Positions 1 to 12,960 of a stretch of DNA of 64,000 nucleotides are shown here, piece after piece. Each line of letters begins with the position of its first letter. Within the stretch, counting starts at the first letter, position 1. The DNA is from Symbiodinium natans (Eukaryota > Sar > Dinophyceae > Suessiales > Symbiodiniaceae). The stretch is from the NCBI GenBank assembly GCA_905221605.1, contig CAJNDS010001291.1:576811-640810 (forward strand), read 5' to 3'. The position numbers and the translations under genes were made by a program. The notes below the pieces were generated by a model, which was given only the letters and a program-made list of their open reading frames with translations, was not told where the DNA came from and made no database searches.

Positions 1-44
1 TTTGTTCTCGATGGAGGCCAGTCTGGCGGACACAACTGCTTGAC

Positions 45-385
45 TTAACGATGCTGCTCGCATCTGACTCTCCCTCCAGCCCCTCCAGCCCCTCCAGCCC
101 CCTGCAGCCGCCTGCAGCCCCCTCCAGCCTCCAGCTCCATCCAGCCCCTCCAGCCCGCAACCCTCCAGCCCCTCCAGCAGCCCCTCCACCCCTCCAGCCC
201 CTCCAGCCCCTCCACCCCCCCCCACCCCCCCCCCACCCCCCCCCCCCCCCCCCCCACCCCCCCCCCCACCCCCCCCCCCCCCACCCCCCCGCCACCCCCC
301 CCGCCACCCCCCCCCCACCGGTCAGGCGGTGGCCGTTCAGGCAAGGAACGTGCGATGGGGGGGGTTGGGGGGGGGGGGGGTGGGC
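45..385. repeat. C-rich and G-rich low-complexity tract
   Basis: Repeated CCCCTCCAG-like units pass into long runs of C broken by single A or T, followed by G runs at about 357-380. Open frames here give only poly-Pro or poly-Gly proteins and are repeat artefacts. Run lengths are likely to be inaccurate in any assembly. Confidence 0.9.
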
Positions 386-1732
386 AAGGGGCCCATGTTT
401 TCGTGTCAGAAACTAGTCGAGTTTTTTTTTTTTTTTTCGTGGTGTTTGGTTGCCACTTACAACTTACAACCTAGGCATGGGCGCGCGCGCCAGGATCTTT
501 CACGAAGAGACACCGCCTGTATATGTTTCGGAAAAGTTGAGGAGGGTGTTTTCAATCCTACGGCGCATGGATCTTGCTTCAGGGGCACTGCGTTCTTCCA
601 TGATTTTTTTCAACTCCGATGAAAACTTCTACCCGTGACCGACGCTTCATGGACGTGTCCAGAAGTTTTTGTCGCTCTAGAAGGAGCTAGGCTACACCTG
701 GTTGCACAATAGCGCGACCCACAATTTCTTGTATATGACACTGACTTCCTCAGCGCCAGCCGAGGCCATGTTTCTTACGACCAATCCCGACTCACGATGC
801 CTCAAGACCAAACATGACCCTCCCCAGGCCCCAACCCAGATGTGTTTTTTCTACTAGGTTTGCTTCGCAAAACGCAAGCCGAGACCATATTTTTAAAGAC
901 CAATCCCGACTTCGGACGCCTCAAGACCAAACATGACCCTTCCCAGACCCCAACCCATATATGATTTTCCATGAAAACCCAAAAGATATGTTAAGCATTA
1001 TATGGATTATTCAAGATAGAACCAATAGGGCTGAGTAAAGGTAGCATGGAGAGAAAACGTTGAGAGTTGCATCGAGATTCCATTATCAGTAAATCTTTGG
1101 TGGTTGAGTAATTTGCGCTACAATTCAGTCTGATATTCTTTCAATTGGATCTCCAAGTGGATCACGCAAGTAATGTAGAAGCCTGTACAATGGGGGTTTC
1201 AATGGAAGAGCTAAGGTGGTCAAAGCCATGCATCAGCACAGAGGCGTTCCGCTGGTCCAATACAAGGCTGGCTCCGACTCACTTGCAGGGATGCCGCAGG
1301 ATGCTGCGTTCTGGCATCACAATGTTGTGGACTAACCCCAAGAGTATGCTAAAGGGAAGGAACGTTTGGGAAAGACGTGGCACTCCTCGCCTGGGGGAAG
1401 TGGCGAGTCTCGCTTCGGCTCACGCCTGCTCGCTTCTGTCCGCCATGCGGCGTGTCGGACTCTAAACAGCATCCATGACTGCATGTGCTTCGCTCTTTCA
1501 GATCTGCGTCATCCACATTTTTATTCGGCAACAGAATCACGAATACCGTTAAAGGATCAAAAAAGGTACCCACAAAGCAAGGACGAGAGAGTGAGGGTAT
1601 TGCGACACTGGATGCCTGAGCAACAGGGGACGCGACTGTGAGGGGGGAACCCACTCCTGACCCGTTTACGGAGCAGAAAGAACGCAGCCAAAACAGAAAT
1701 GAAGAAAGAGCCAAGTGGAAGGAAGCAATGAA
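386..1732. other. Host DNA without recognisable gene
   Basis: Mid-G+C DNA with a T run at about 421-437 and the 119-bp duplication described separately. No open frame here carries a recognisable motif. Confidence 0.6.
755..969. repeat. Imperfect tandem duplication, period 119 bp
   Basis: Two diverged copies start at 755 and 874. Both hold CCAATCCCGA, a segment reading GCCTCAAGACCAAACATGAC and a CCCCAACCCA stretch in the same order and spacing. Divergence is roughly one base in seven, so the duplication is not recent. Confidence 0.85.
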
Positions 1733-2145
1733 ATTAATCCGAGCATCTGTTTAATTGGGGGGGGGGGGGGCCCCCCCCCCCCCCCCCCACAATAAGGAAT
1801 GCAGGGTTCCGCAATAGTGGGACCATGGCCCTGTATTGATTCTCTATTAAAAACAACAAGAATGTATTGAAAACAATAGGAATGTATAGAATGACTATTA
1901 AAACTGAATAACAAAGTATTGACTCTATAAAAACAATAGGAATGTACTGGAAAAAAGCTTTCCGAAAGGCTGAGTTTCAAAATTTTGCAACCCCCCCCCC
2001 CCCCCCAAAAAAAAAATCCTTTAAATGTGGGGGGTTAGTCCCATACGAAATCCACCCTAATGGAAAGTAGTCTTCCGGCGGGCTTCCGGCCAAAAAAAAT
2101 TTCTTTAAATGTGGGGGTATTAATTAAACAGATGCTCGGATTAAT
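1733..2145. mobile_element. Fold-back (MITE-like) element with 24-bp inverted ends
   Basis: Bases 1733-1756 and 2122-2145 are exact reverse complements over 24 bp. The 413-bp interior has no coding capacity. It holds a G run joined to a C run at about 1757-1788, three 20-bp repeats near AACAATAGGAATGTA (1849-1955) and a duplicated CTTTAAATGTGGGGG segment. ATGAA lies next to both ends with one extra base on the right, a weak candidate target duplication. Short non-autonomous DNA transposons look like this, but no family is recognised. Confidence 0.55.
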
Positions 2146-4799
2146 CATGAAGAATCGCACAACAACAAATGATCGAAGGACGGAAGGAAGGAACGAACCA
2201 CGACATGAAAACAAAGCGAAAGAACGAATTAAAAGCTAGATGGAAAGAACCACAAGAAGAAATACCAGTGAAATGCAGAAAGATAGACAGACAGCAATAG
2301 CGATAAAGATGCAACATGAAATTCGCAACGAGAAAGCAAGAGTTCTTTCCCATGTTGACTTCGACGTCCCACGCGAGCCGAGAACCGAGGGTGCGCCCAG
2401 CGCAGCAGAGGGTTGGAGATGTCTCCGCACTCCATAGCCACCATACCCCGAAGAAGAAGAAGAAGAAGAAGAAGAAGAAGAAGCAGAGGGAGAAAAGAAG
2501 AACACTCTTGCGGTGGCTGGCCTGCTCTGTGTCACGCTATGGAGTGGTTGTCCGGTACAGACTGAGTGGAATTTACCCTCGTCGTGCCTATACACCTGAA
2601 ACCTGCCACTCGACATCTTGGACGTTCCCTGTCTTGCGGGAGCCAAGTGTGACTAATGTGACTAATGTGGCCTCCATTCGTGACATCTGTGATCAAGTGC
2701 ACGCCTTGGCGCGGCCCCCTCTCGGGGCTATGCTTTGCAGAGTGAGAGCGAGACACACACACACATACACAATGCACACGAGACACAAGAAGTAATCACA
2801 TGTATGAACAAACAAGCGAGGGAAATGCGACAGAGACCTGAGATGCCATAGACTTGGCGGAGGATTTAAATCGTTTGTAGAGTCGTTTATCGTTGTTTTT
2901 TGCACCCCTGCCAATTGAAAATCAATATAAAGCTGGGGCTCAATGCCGTTCTCAAAAAGAGTAACATGCACACGAAGCGAATGTAGCGAACATTGCCACC
3001 AAGATACTGGCCGTTTGCTTTTCAATTGTGTCTTGGACATGGGAAATGCTAATGCGTTGGCATCCTTCATTGGATCTTCAGATCTGGAAGGGCACTTGAC
3101 AATATTGGAAAGTTCGCAAGCAAAAGCTCAGCCACAGACAGGCGATTACCAAAACCATCAAAGTTCGTTCAACATTTTTGTTTTCGAACTTTTTACTTGA
3201 GAACGCGCCCACCAACGCACCGCAATAGCTTGAATCCTTTACTGTGCCGACAGCCTATTCCAGCAAGCATGCTGTGCCGTGATCGGTGTATACTGTTTTC
3301 AGGAGCCTGCTTGTGACGCAGTGCAAAGCCAGCAGCATGTCACTGCGACTGGAACCAAGAGCATTGCCTGCCCAGCTGTGCGAGTCGAAGAAACCAGCAA
3401 GTGATAAGTCGCAACTTCATAAGCACCTGCACCCGAAGCGCCCGAACGTACAGCAGGGCTGTGCGGTCTTGGCCAACCTTGCTGCTTCCACCCCAGAGCA
3501 GCTGCGCCGGCTGAATTGGCTGAAATGAGTGGATATGAGTGCTAGGGCCGCTAGGGTTGTTTGGCTGTGTTGGGATTGCTCCCTCTCGAATCAAGAATAT
3601 CAAGGGAGGCGGTTAGGGGGTGAGCCAAGCCGGTGAACAAGGTCTTGACCAGGGTCTGTTTCCACTTGCGGAATATGTTCTATAGGATTGTTTCCCAACA
3701 TCCGAAGCATCGTGCGCATTAAGGGATTTGTGCGCACGAAGGGTCCCGACATGCATCTTAAGTCCCCGAAGCCACGACAGCCCCACTACAGTCACTACAG
3801 CCCCACAACAATCTGAGGATTCGGGTGGCCAGTGCCGGTGCCGCAGGCGCCGTGGTGCAAGGCAGCGTGGCCCGGATTTAGTCGCTGGCACCTGGGGGCT
3901 CAGGTTCAGTCAGTTCCCAGTGTTGACAAGCGGCAAGGAGGGGATCCCATGTTAGCAACCAAGGATGGGCGTAGACTCACATTGTTCCTGCAGGGCACTA
4001 TAAGAGCCTGGACTCTTCGTTCACGTCCTAGTCTGCTTTTCTGTATGCCCCTGGCCCCTTACATAGTTGACCGTTGTGCAAGGACAACCTCCGTGGATTA
4101 TCAGGGTCAAGCTCGCACATTCTTGAAAATTCCAGGTATGGCAGCTCACGAGGATGAGCCGCTGAGCTTGGGAAAGAGTACGGGAAAGATGATCAAGAAG
4201 CAGGACACCATTGGCCTTGAGGTATTGGGGTGAAGCTGTATTCAGATTCCAGAAGCGTTCGAGCGCCAATTGGGGTCTTAGCATCTGAGGCGGCTGGTCC
4301 AGGACTATTGCATTGGCGCCCTTTTCAACCTAGCCAGGGTCCATGCGAACATGCAGCCTGGCTTCGGAAAGTCGAGTAGAGTCTTAGATGGGCTTCGCGG
4401 CTTCGGTGTCGATACTTGCAGGAGAACAGTAGCACCTAAGATCACCTAAGCACCTGGACTTGTAAGTTCCAGCCGATCGCAGCACCCGCACAGGGTCACA
4501 CGAGAGCGATGTTTGCGAGAGCTGCGTAGCGCGTGTTCGAGTGTTTGCATAACGCCATGTTAATAATGACAGATGATATGTGTGAGAGCGACGGGGGGGG
4601 GGGGGGGGCTGGGACGGAGGGGGGGAAGGAAGGAGGGAGGGAGAGAGAGGGGTAGAGAGAGACAGAGAGAAATCGAGCGAGAGCCCACAGCCGGCTTTAA
4701 ACAATGAGGTTGACTTGGCAAAGGAAAAGTGGGGGCGGGGTGAGGGACGCGTTCAAAGGAGGTTTAGGCCGGGCTTGGGCATTCCGCTCCTTGATTTAG
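2146..4799. other. Host DNA with simple repeats, no recognisable gene
   Basis: Contains a GAA run (about 2450-2482), a short CA run (about 2754-2770) and a G-rich, GGA/GA-rich tract (about 4592-4680). The open frames are short and lack recognisable domains. Introns of the ARM-like gene may occupy the right end, because an acceptor is visible at 4799. Confidence 0.6.
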
Positions 4800-5006
4800 A
4801 AGTCCATCCGGGAGTCTGCAACTAGAACGGTGCAGACAATAGCAGCGCTGGCACATGCTGGCACCACTAAGCTGAGCCTAAGGAATGAGCTTGCGTCGGC
4901 TGGCTGCGCCAAAGTTGTGCGCACCGCACTTCGCAAGCATCCGGATGCCCCAACCGTACAAAAGGTTGGGGCTGTGTTAGTTCAAGCCTTGGAACATGAC
5001 TCGTAA
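4800..5006 (+). CDS. Terminal exon of an ARM/HEAT-like repeat protein
   Basis: A pyrimidine-A-G acceptor (TTTAG, 4795-4799) is followed by 68 codons and a TAA stop at 5004-5006. The frame upstream of the acceptor is closed by that same TAG, which fits an exon boundary. The product has two alpha-helical stretches, with motifs such as GCAKVVRTALRKHPDAPTVQ and VGAVLVQALEHDS. This is the 'hpd...vq..g...l..la' pattern of armadillo/HEAT-like repeats common in dinoflagellate proteins. Such repeats form protein-binding solenoids; the partner cannot be told. Upstream exons were not found, so this is a C-terminal piece only. Confidence 0.55.
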   Translation, partial: KSIRESATRTVQTIAALAHAGTTKLSLRNELASAGCAKVVRTALRKHPDAPTVQKVGAVLVQALEHDS

Positions 5007-8000
5007 GAGAGCACCTGTGCTGGACCAGCGCCGGGCCTGATATTTATGGGAGGCTGAATCATTATAATTCCCCTGCACCAAACTTAGTCAAGTGCCATTC
5101 CAATCGCTCAAGATGTTGCGCTCTATTGGTCGATCAATCAGCGAGGCTAGGAAACTGCCCAGGGCTTGTCTTTGCACACCGAAGGAGAAAAGGTCCGGCA
5201 TTTGCTCAGCTCTGCTCACGACCAGCATCCCTTATGGCGATTTTTGGGGTTTCCGAAGCCATGGAACGAAAACAGCCCCTCTGTCAGGGCCAGGGCCATG
5301 GCCAGCGCATTTCCCTGCTTGTGATGATGTCCTTCTTATGTTGTCGGGGCGGTTGCTGTGACTGCCATGTGAGACTGGCATATTGAGCGACCTTGACCGA
5401 AAGATGGTTTGATTGTTGCGGAACATATGGTCAGAAGCTAGATCTCGACCCCTGTGGACCCAAAAACTCCGACGACCAGCCCTGGATCGCAAACCTTCCA
5501 ACTTCCAGCTGGCACAAGACTAGGGTCGTCCCTTGACGTCCCTTTCGCAGGCTTTGGGCGGAGCGTAGCCCTGCCAGTCGCGCCGTCCAGGTGCGTCTCT
5601 CGGGAGCTCCGGGATTTCAATACAAAGAGCTTGAGATGAGAGTTGGGAAAGTAAGCATGTAAAAGCGGCTTGCGGGAGTGAACGGAAGAACGGAAGCCTG
5701 GCTGAATCGGGTGGAGCTCAGCTTGTGGGTCTCGGGTCCAAAAAAGAGTTTCATGGAACTGAAGGCATCATTTTTAGGACATCCGGTCCCTGTTAACACT
5801 GAGGAATCCCAGAAACGCTAAATGTGAGAAGTAAGAAGAATCAGAGAGCAAAAGACGCCGGACATGAGAATTAGATGAGAGGATGTGGAAGGAAAGGGAT
5901 AGGAAAATGAGTGGAAAGAGGGAGGAAAGTGTGAAGGTAGCTCATTTCTCATTTTTCTCAGGTTTTTGTATTTTAATCTCACGTTGTCTCATTCTGTCAC
6001 TGTATCGTCACTTTCCTTCGCTCCGATGAGTTTTTTCACTCAATTCTCAAAAAAATCTAAGATCAGGATTTGCAGACTTGCCCAGGGTTAACAGGGGCAG
6101 GCATTTGCAATGTGCAGCTGTGGATCCCGACGAAATCTTGAGCGCATAGTTCTTCCTGTTGCAAGGGGAAATTTGCAATCCAAGCGGCTTGAAGCTAGCT
6201 CAAAGCCCTCTGCTGCGCCCCCTGAACATCCAGCTAGCAACAAGCACTCGCTCGGGCCCTTCCAAGCTCAATAATGGGAAATGGGAAAAAGCGGCACGTG
6301 CCTGCCAGGTTTGGTGCGCAGTGGGCCGTCTCCCAAGCTGCTTGAAAGTTCTAAACACGGCAGGGATGGGAGAGTCAGGTTCGGGTGACAGGTATATGTT
6401 TAGTGATGGTCTGTGATGGTGTTGCCCTCGGGATGCTTATTAGACAGTACGGCTCCGGTAGACTAGGATCCATGTAAGTAGTGTAGGGGATTGGTCGCAG
6501 AGCCTTTCTACCCAACACTCGGGACCGCATTCGTTTGACACTTGTTGACACTGTCACAAGTAAACTGGTACTGACGGTACTGAAGCTTGACTCTGGCCCA
6601 GCAGCAGAACACTCTCGTCCTCACAAGGAAGGTTCAAATGCAGCCAATGAGAATCTCAACTTTGTATGTCGGCTGGGGCAAAGGAATGTCCACTCTGGCT
6701 TTGGGGAAACCCTTTGAGATGAGCCTGCTGGATTGAATTCCTTTCCATATCGGCCGAAACCAAAAGGCGAGGAAGGCTTGGCGGCTTCCGCGTGGTTGCC
6801 AGGCAAGGAGCAAGCATGAGCCTATGTAAGCTGGATCTTCTTCGGGTTGTATGAGCAGGGCGCTAGACAGCCTGTTTGCCTGTTTGCCTGCAGTGGTTGT
6901 TGTTGCGACCGTTCGGACAGTGAGCTTTGCCTGCCTTGTGCAACTGTGCAAGTGAGAATCTCAGGCCGGGCCATGTTTGTTGGTTTTGGCCTCATACTCT
7001 GAGTGTCTTTATTAGACGTCTACCTTAAGCTCTAAGGCTTGGTGAGTTCCACAACCTGCCCGGGCATCCCCCGTTCAGGCGGAGAAGGCACCGGGTTCTT
7101 GCAGCTCTCGACGGGGGCAGCGGTGGAGGTGGGGAGGGCAGCAGTGGGCTTACGCGAAGTTTGCACCGAACCGAAGTAGGCACAAAATGCCAGAGCAGAA
7201 CACCGAAAAACTCACATCCTTGGTGACATGTTCACAACGAGGTTCAGATGCTAAAGTCTCGCGGCAGTCACGGGTTCACGAAATACGTGCTTCTTTAGCC
7301 GCCTGGAATGTAGGGGTGAGTTCAAGGCTTCAGATTCAAGGCATACGATTCCTGCCTCCAGGTTGCCCCAGAGTTGCAGCACATGCAACAACGCAACAGG
7401 AAGTCGCAGTCTCAGTTACAGCATGTACAGTACTTACGATATCTTACGAGATACTTGAAGGTTGAAGCGTGATCTCGCCCAGGTTTAGAGTGGAGTGTCG
7501 GGGCAGTTGCAGCAGGCATCACCCGCAATTCATCGCGCCTCCATTAGTTACTAACCCCATGCACCAGTTTCAAGATCTTCTGCGCACCGCACGACGTCCA
7601 CTGATCACAAGCATGGTGAGCCAGCCATTTTTTTCCAAGGTTTTTTCCGGGTCTCCCACAACATTCAAAGACAAAGCTGGGCATAATGGCAATCAGCCCT
7701 ACCTCTCTGGCATCTATCCACCGGTTGAGTGACGATAAAACTGTTCCACCATATGTGGCGGGTTCTTTGGTCAACATGCAGTAGCAAAGCTTGCATCGCT
7801 TTCTCGAATCCAAAGGTTCTATGCTTCCCTCCCGTCCCAACCTCAGAGAATGGACGATGCACAGTTGCAGGAAGTAGTTCCCAAGCAGTTGCAGTACATC
7901 CCTTAGAGCTTCGACGCGCAAGACGGCAAATCCTGTCCCTGACAGTTGCTTCAAAGACATCGTGCTACGTTGATCTTTAACATGACAAAAAGCAGCCCAA

Positions 8001-9814
8001 ATTCGTGCCACATTATCCGCAAGATCTATGAAGATCTTGTCAAGAATTGGACCCAGCCACGAGTGCCCTGCCACCCCTTTCTTATCACAGTCCAACCCAC
8101 AAAGGGGAGGGAGGCTGTCTGGGGCCGTGGTTGGGAAGTGGCATCACTCAGACGTCTTTCTATTGTAACGTGAACCCAAGCCATTCCAGCTGCGGAAGAT
8201 TCCCGAAACTGCCGCCGGCTTTAAAAAATACCTAGACACACGTCCCGCAAACATCCGCGACGCCCTGAGCGAAGGGTGGCCGGTTCTGCTAGACTCACGT
8301 GCTAGGTACGGCTATTAGTGTTCACAGCGCCTCTTTTCGAGCTACTTTCGAGAGTCCAAGTGTGGATGGTGGGAGTGCCAGCTGCCAGCTCAAGGCTGTA
8401 AGGCTCTGATAAGGCTCTGCATTTGGATTGAAATCCGCGGCCATTTCTTCCACCCGAGAACTGCCAGTGCTGCGGAGCAGCCAGAGCAGCAATGCTTTTC
8501 CAGCACATGCTGAAGTCTAGAGGAATATGCAGCCAGCAGTTGAGTAGTTTCAGATTCATGACATGCGACAGTCGAGGCATTGTTGCCAACGAAGGCAGAC
8601 CTGAAGCACCTCATACTTGCCGTTTCTTGACACTAGAAACCTGGGCCCTGACACAGATCAGCGGCACGTGGATGGCACGAACCTCCGCCGTGAGTGATGC
8701 TGCGCTTCATCTGCCAGGGCTTTCATCCGTGAATGCGGCCTCTTGGCTTGGCTTGGGAAGCATGGCAGCCTGCTTTCAAGGATATCATGATGGGAAGTTG
8801 CGCAAGATCAATAGTCACCTTTTTGCAAGGCAAAGGTAAGGCTGATTGGCAGTCTTTCTTGCATGAATGTGTTGCTTGTTGTGCTGGGTTTGGATGCGAA
8901 GACTGATAGCAGCACGACAGCAAAGACCAATGTCCCCTTGCGTTATGCCAAAGCGTTGTACTGCTTGTAGTCAACGAGATTTTTGCTATTCGGAGCAAAG
9001 AGCCACTAGCTACAAGTAGCAGAGCTCAACTTGGGACATCCTCTTCCTGCAACAGTCTCTTGGCGTTCTGCAGTCCGAAACGGCACCGGCAAGCCTCCTT
9101 CCAAGATTTGCGCAGAGGTTCCGGTGAAGGCACACAGCACGAGCCCGTCGAAAAGCAAAGACCGGCCAAAAAGCAAGGACCGGCCAGGCGGGCTGCAAGC
9201 AATTTCAGAGTGTCCAGAATCCGACCACCTAAACCACCCCCCATTCCATTATAATTCCATTCCTAAGACTCTTTGCTCGTGCGGTACTGCCTGAATAGAT
9301 GCATCCCCATCGCATATTTCAACATACTGCCGGCCTCAATGTTTGCGAGAACCATGTTGGGTGACTCTGCAGTACAAGAACCAACAAGGTATGGTGTAGG
9401 GTGTAGGCAACATAACTGCAAGAATATGCCAAGAGCATGTGCTGATGCTCCTATAGGTTGATGCAGAGATTCTTTTACATTTGGGGTGGGCAACTTTCGG
9501 CTTCTGGGATTAGGCATGCAAGGAGTATCATGGTGATTTGAAGAAGGGTGTGCGCAATACGCCAGATCCAGTTTGGGTGACGTTTTGGCTTGGTCCACTG
9601 CGCTCGCCTAAACCTACCCATTTGGAGTCGGGTTGGAGTGGACTGTAGTGGACTGTCACTTGGCATGTTGAGACCCCACCTGACAAGGCACGTCCCAGAC
9701 GCAGACCAGCAGCAGTCCGAGCCGTCACTCCTCGCTGCGCTCTTCCACGTTGCCCCCACTGAACTTGAGAAGAGTTTAGAGATGTTCAGCAATACTATGT
9801 ATATATAGGGGGGT
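5007..9814. other. Host DNA without recognisable gene
   Basis: No recognisable protein motif was seen on either strand. The longest open frame (7544-8095, minus, 183 codons) has no motif known to me and is treated as chance. Decayed genes or unrecognised exons cannot be excluded. Confidence 0.5.
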
Positions 9815-9850
9815 GACCATATATATATATATATGTATGTATATACAAAC
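9815..9850. repeat. TA microsatellite
   Basis: TA/TATG dinucleotide run in host DNA. The next stretch, to about 10,680, holds no recognisable gene. Confidence 0.85.
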
Positions 9851-10694
9851 ATGATTATACAGGTAACTATAGTCTATTGAAGCCGACTTGGAACAGGTTC
9901 AGGCATTGTTTTCGGCCGCCGTCGCAACATTCAGAAACGGTCGGCTGCACAAATAACCACGCCTAGGGGAGACACAGAAAGCCAAGGGCCATGCGGCTCA
10001 GGCTTTCAGAACATATGATATGATACAGTCTTACATGCAGGACTCCAGGACAGATTCCCAATCCAGGCAAATCCGAATCTATGCGCTTTCGATTTATCAT
10101 CACCCCGACTCCGACCAAAGATCCACCCCGGGTCCTCACCACGCCAATGCGACTGGTCCCAATATTGAAGCACGGGCTAGAAAATCTCCTTACCATCCCA
10201 GACCCTTCTGCGAAGTCATCTGTTGAGTTCGAGAATGTCAATCCCAGGCTCGACACGAGTCGCCGCAGCGCCTTGGGAGGAAAGTGCTGTGCTGCTGCAC
10301 GTTGGATTTCTGTTGGGGGTCGTTGCTGGCTCCAAGGGGCTTTGGAGGTTTCAGCTTCCACCGCCGGACAGAACAACACCGTTTCGGGGATCAGGGATCA
10401 ACCCGACAACGCTCCGCATGCCCTTGGAAACTGGCATCGATCCGGGTAGATTCGAAAGCTCGTCACCTGGTGTCACTTCCACTTCCGCATACCATGTGCA
10501 CCTGATTTGGCTTGTTTTGAGCTTTACGCATAGTATCGAGCCCACAAAAAAACAATCTCTGGGTGCTCAGGTCCGCGGTTGAAGCTAACCTGCCCAGCAG
10601 CTTGGCTGACCACGATTGAAACTAAGCGCATCCGTCCGACATACTTTCGGAACCGTGCTGTTGCAGGTACCTATTTATGATCAATAAAAAGAGA

Positions 10695-10782
10695 GAGATA
10701 TTATAATATATATATATATACATATGAATATAAAATATATATATATATATGTACATATATATATATATATACATATGTATAA

Positions 10783-10826
<44 letters not shown>

Positions 10827-10852
10827 GTGCGTGTATAGGTGCAGTAAAAAGT

Positions 10853-10886
<34 letters not shown>

Positions 10887-10887
10887 C
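10695..10887. repeat. TA microsatellite followed by GA microsatellite
   Basis: TA runs broken by CATATG and AAATAT (about 10,700-10,826) are followed by a GA run (about 10,855-10,886). Open frames across it are artefacts of low complexity. Confidence 0.9.
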
Positions 10888-11244
10888 CATGTATTAACCC
10901 GTGCATCTTGCCCCCGAATGGGGCTCGCGGAATATCCAAGGCTTAACTGAATGAAGTTGCGAAAGCATCGTGAACGGGTAAGGTCTTACTTCGAGGGTGG
11001 GGCCAGCCAACTTTTCGCTGTAATCAGATAGAAGTGTACGTTTTTTGCATCACTGCCAGCCTAACTGAGGTACTCTGGGGGAGGGGTGGAGCAGCACATG
11101 ACTAGGGGTGAGCACTCGGGAGCAAGGACAACTCTCTCCTCGAGTTTCCTGGAATACCCGACTACCCCAATACCGGGACGCGCTGCGAGTCACGGTCCGG
11201 GGTGCCCCTTGGCGCGTCAACCCCATGCCCCAAAGAAAGCAAGA

Positions 11245-11395
11245 AACAGAGAGAGAGAGAGAGAGAGAGAGCTGGGCGCGCTTGGGCGCGCAGGGTCTCT
11301 GTGGCCCCCCAAGCCCTGCAAAAGAAGAAGAAGAAGAAGCAGAAGTAGAAGAAGAGGAAGAAAATAGGGAGGAAGGGAGGGAGCGGGAAGGGTAG
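11245..11395. repeat. GA and GAA microsatellites
   Basis: A GA run at about 11,249-11,270 and a GAA/GGAA-rich stretch at about 11,320-11,390. Three copies of an 11-bp unit (GGATCAGTACG) follow at 11,629-11,658. Confidence 0.85.
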
Positions 11396-12906
11396 TGGCA
11401 ACTGCCATAGGGGTAGCTCGCTGGTTCCGGGGTAGTGGTGGCCCCCGTGAAGGCCGCCGGGTGTTGCCTCTCCCCCCCCCCCCTCAGTGCTTGGCGGGTC
11501 CTCTGCTTCGAGGTGCTGGTGTCAGCGGCCCTCTCACTTTGCTATTTCTGGAACAGGCCTCCACAGACCGGTCAGCGCAGTCTGCTCCGAGCCACATGCC
11601 ACCGGGTGGGGGGAAGCAGAGGAGATGGATCAGTACGGATCAGTACGGATCAGTACGATGTACGAGGACGAGCAAGCCGAGGAGGACGCCCTCACAAGGC
11701 TGCGGGAGAAGATAGATCTATGCAGGCAAACAAAACCTGTCGACCCAAGCACTACGAGCGGTACAACACATGATGAGGCACCTAAATAGGGCCCATGCGT
11801 GATGAGGGAGACGCCACACCCTGCACGCGACGCAGCGCGCCAGCATGAGACAAGGGGGACAATCCCACAGCCGAGGACGACGAGCAGAAGAAGAACCAAA
11901 GAAGAGGAAGAAGACGCATAAGAAGAAAGATGAAGAGTGAGAGCGAGAGCGGGTGCGAATGCGACAGCGAGAGAGTGAGAGAATGAGAAACAGGCAGATA
12001 GTTCAATATAGCAAGCCAGCAAACAAATCAGTTTGATGGGATGTCTTCTTCGTTTTTTGCCAAGCTTGGTGCGGGTGGCTTTGGAAGTTCACCAGAGGGG
12101 AGCAGTCCCCGATTCTTGGAGTTTGCAAGAGCTTTGCAAGAGCGATCAGGGCGGATCTGCCAGCCTTGTAAATATCCCTTGGAGATTCGGAAGGTGAAGT
12201 TGCCAAGCCTCTCCACTTCCGGGGGACTGGAATTCACGCCCCTTGACTGCACCATACTGCACGCCGGGTGAGACTGGACACCAGCTTTGCCAATTGCGAA
12301 TCCCTGAGCATTGCCTTCCACATAGATTTGTGACATGCACTCCTGTTTGTTTAATTTCTCACTCCACCTTCTGAACTTAATACGGAAGGCGCCACAGAAC
12401 AGAGAGACACACCTGAACAACCTGAATCCCTAAGGCCCAGGAGGAGCCCGGCGGTGAGCCGACAAGGCTCTCTGAAGGAGCGCAGACTGCCAATTCGGAG
12501 TAGTGGGGCAGTAGCTACTAGTAATTGCACAAGACCTTTGTTTCAGGAGGATGAAATTCTGTTACTGCAGGCTTCTCAGTAATGCTCGACATAGAACGTC
12601 AGACAGTCCGTGATCCTCAGAGGCTAGGACTCCAAGAGTGAGACGGAGTCAGCTTCCGATGTTGCCGAAGTGGGTTTGAACTCCAGCATCTTGCCGACAC
12701 CGGTAGAGCAGTGACCGTCCACACATCACACATCCTTGAGCCCTCAAATTCATGCAAGGACTCCCAGGATGGTCAGGACAGGCAGACGCCGCTCAGCTGA
12801 ACAAGTTGCGGAGGTGCCATCTTGTCCTGTGCCTTAGGTCTAGACCTAGGCCCTATGGTCAGGCTCGAGCTCCAACGGGGGCATCACATCCCGTCAGTAC
12901 ACAGAA
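11396..12906. other. Host DNA without recognisable gene
   Basis: A Glu/Arg-rich open frame around 11,620-11,789 and GA-rich DNA near 11,880-11,990 show no recognisable domain. No further signal was seen up to the TA run at 12,907. Confidence 0.5.
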
Positions 12907-12960
12907 AAAAAAAATATATATATATATATATATGTACATGTATAGTACATATATACATTG
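12907..12960. repeat. TA microsatellite flanking a fold-back element
   Basis: Poly-A followed by TA repeats and TACATG variants. It directly precedes the inverted minisatellite; a shorter TATATACACA stretch lies on the other side at about 13,579. Confidence 0.8.

Noticed and set aside
51-416. Pro-rich 121-codon frame and Gly-rich frame on the other strand
   Set aside because: Translation of C and G runs only.
7544-8095. 183-codon minus-strand frame, the longest non-repeat host frame
   Set aside because: No recognisable motif, no splice context, and such a length can arise by chance in about 49 kb of mid-G+C DNA.
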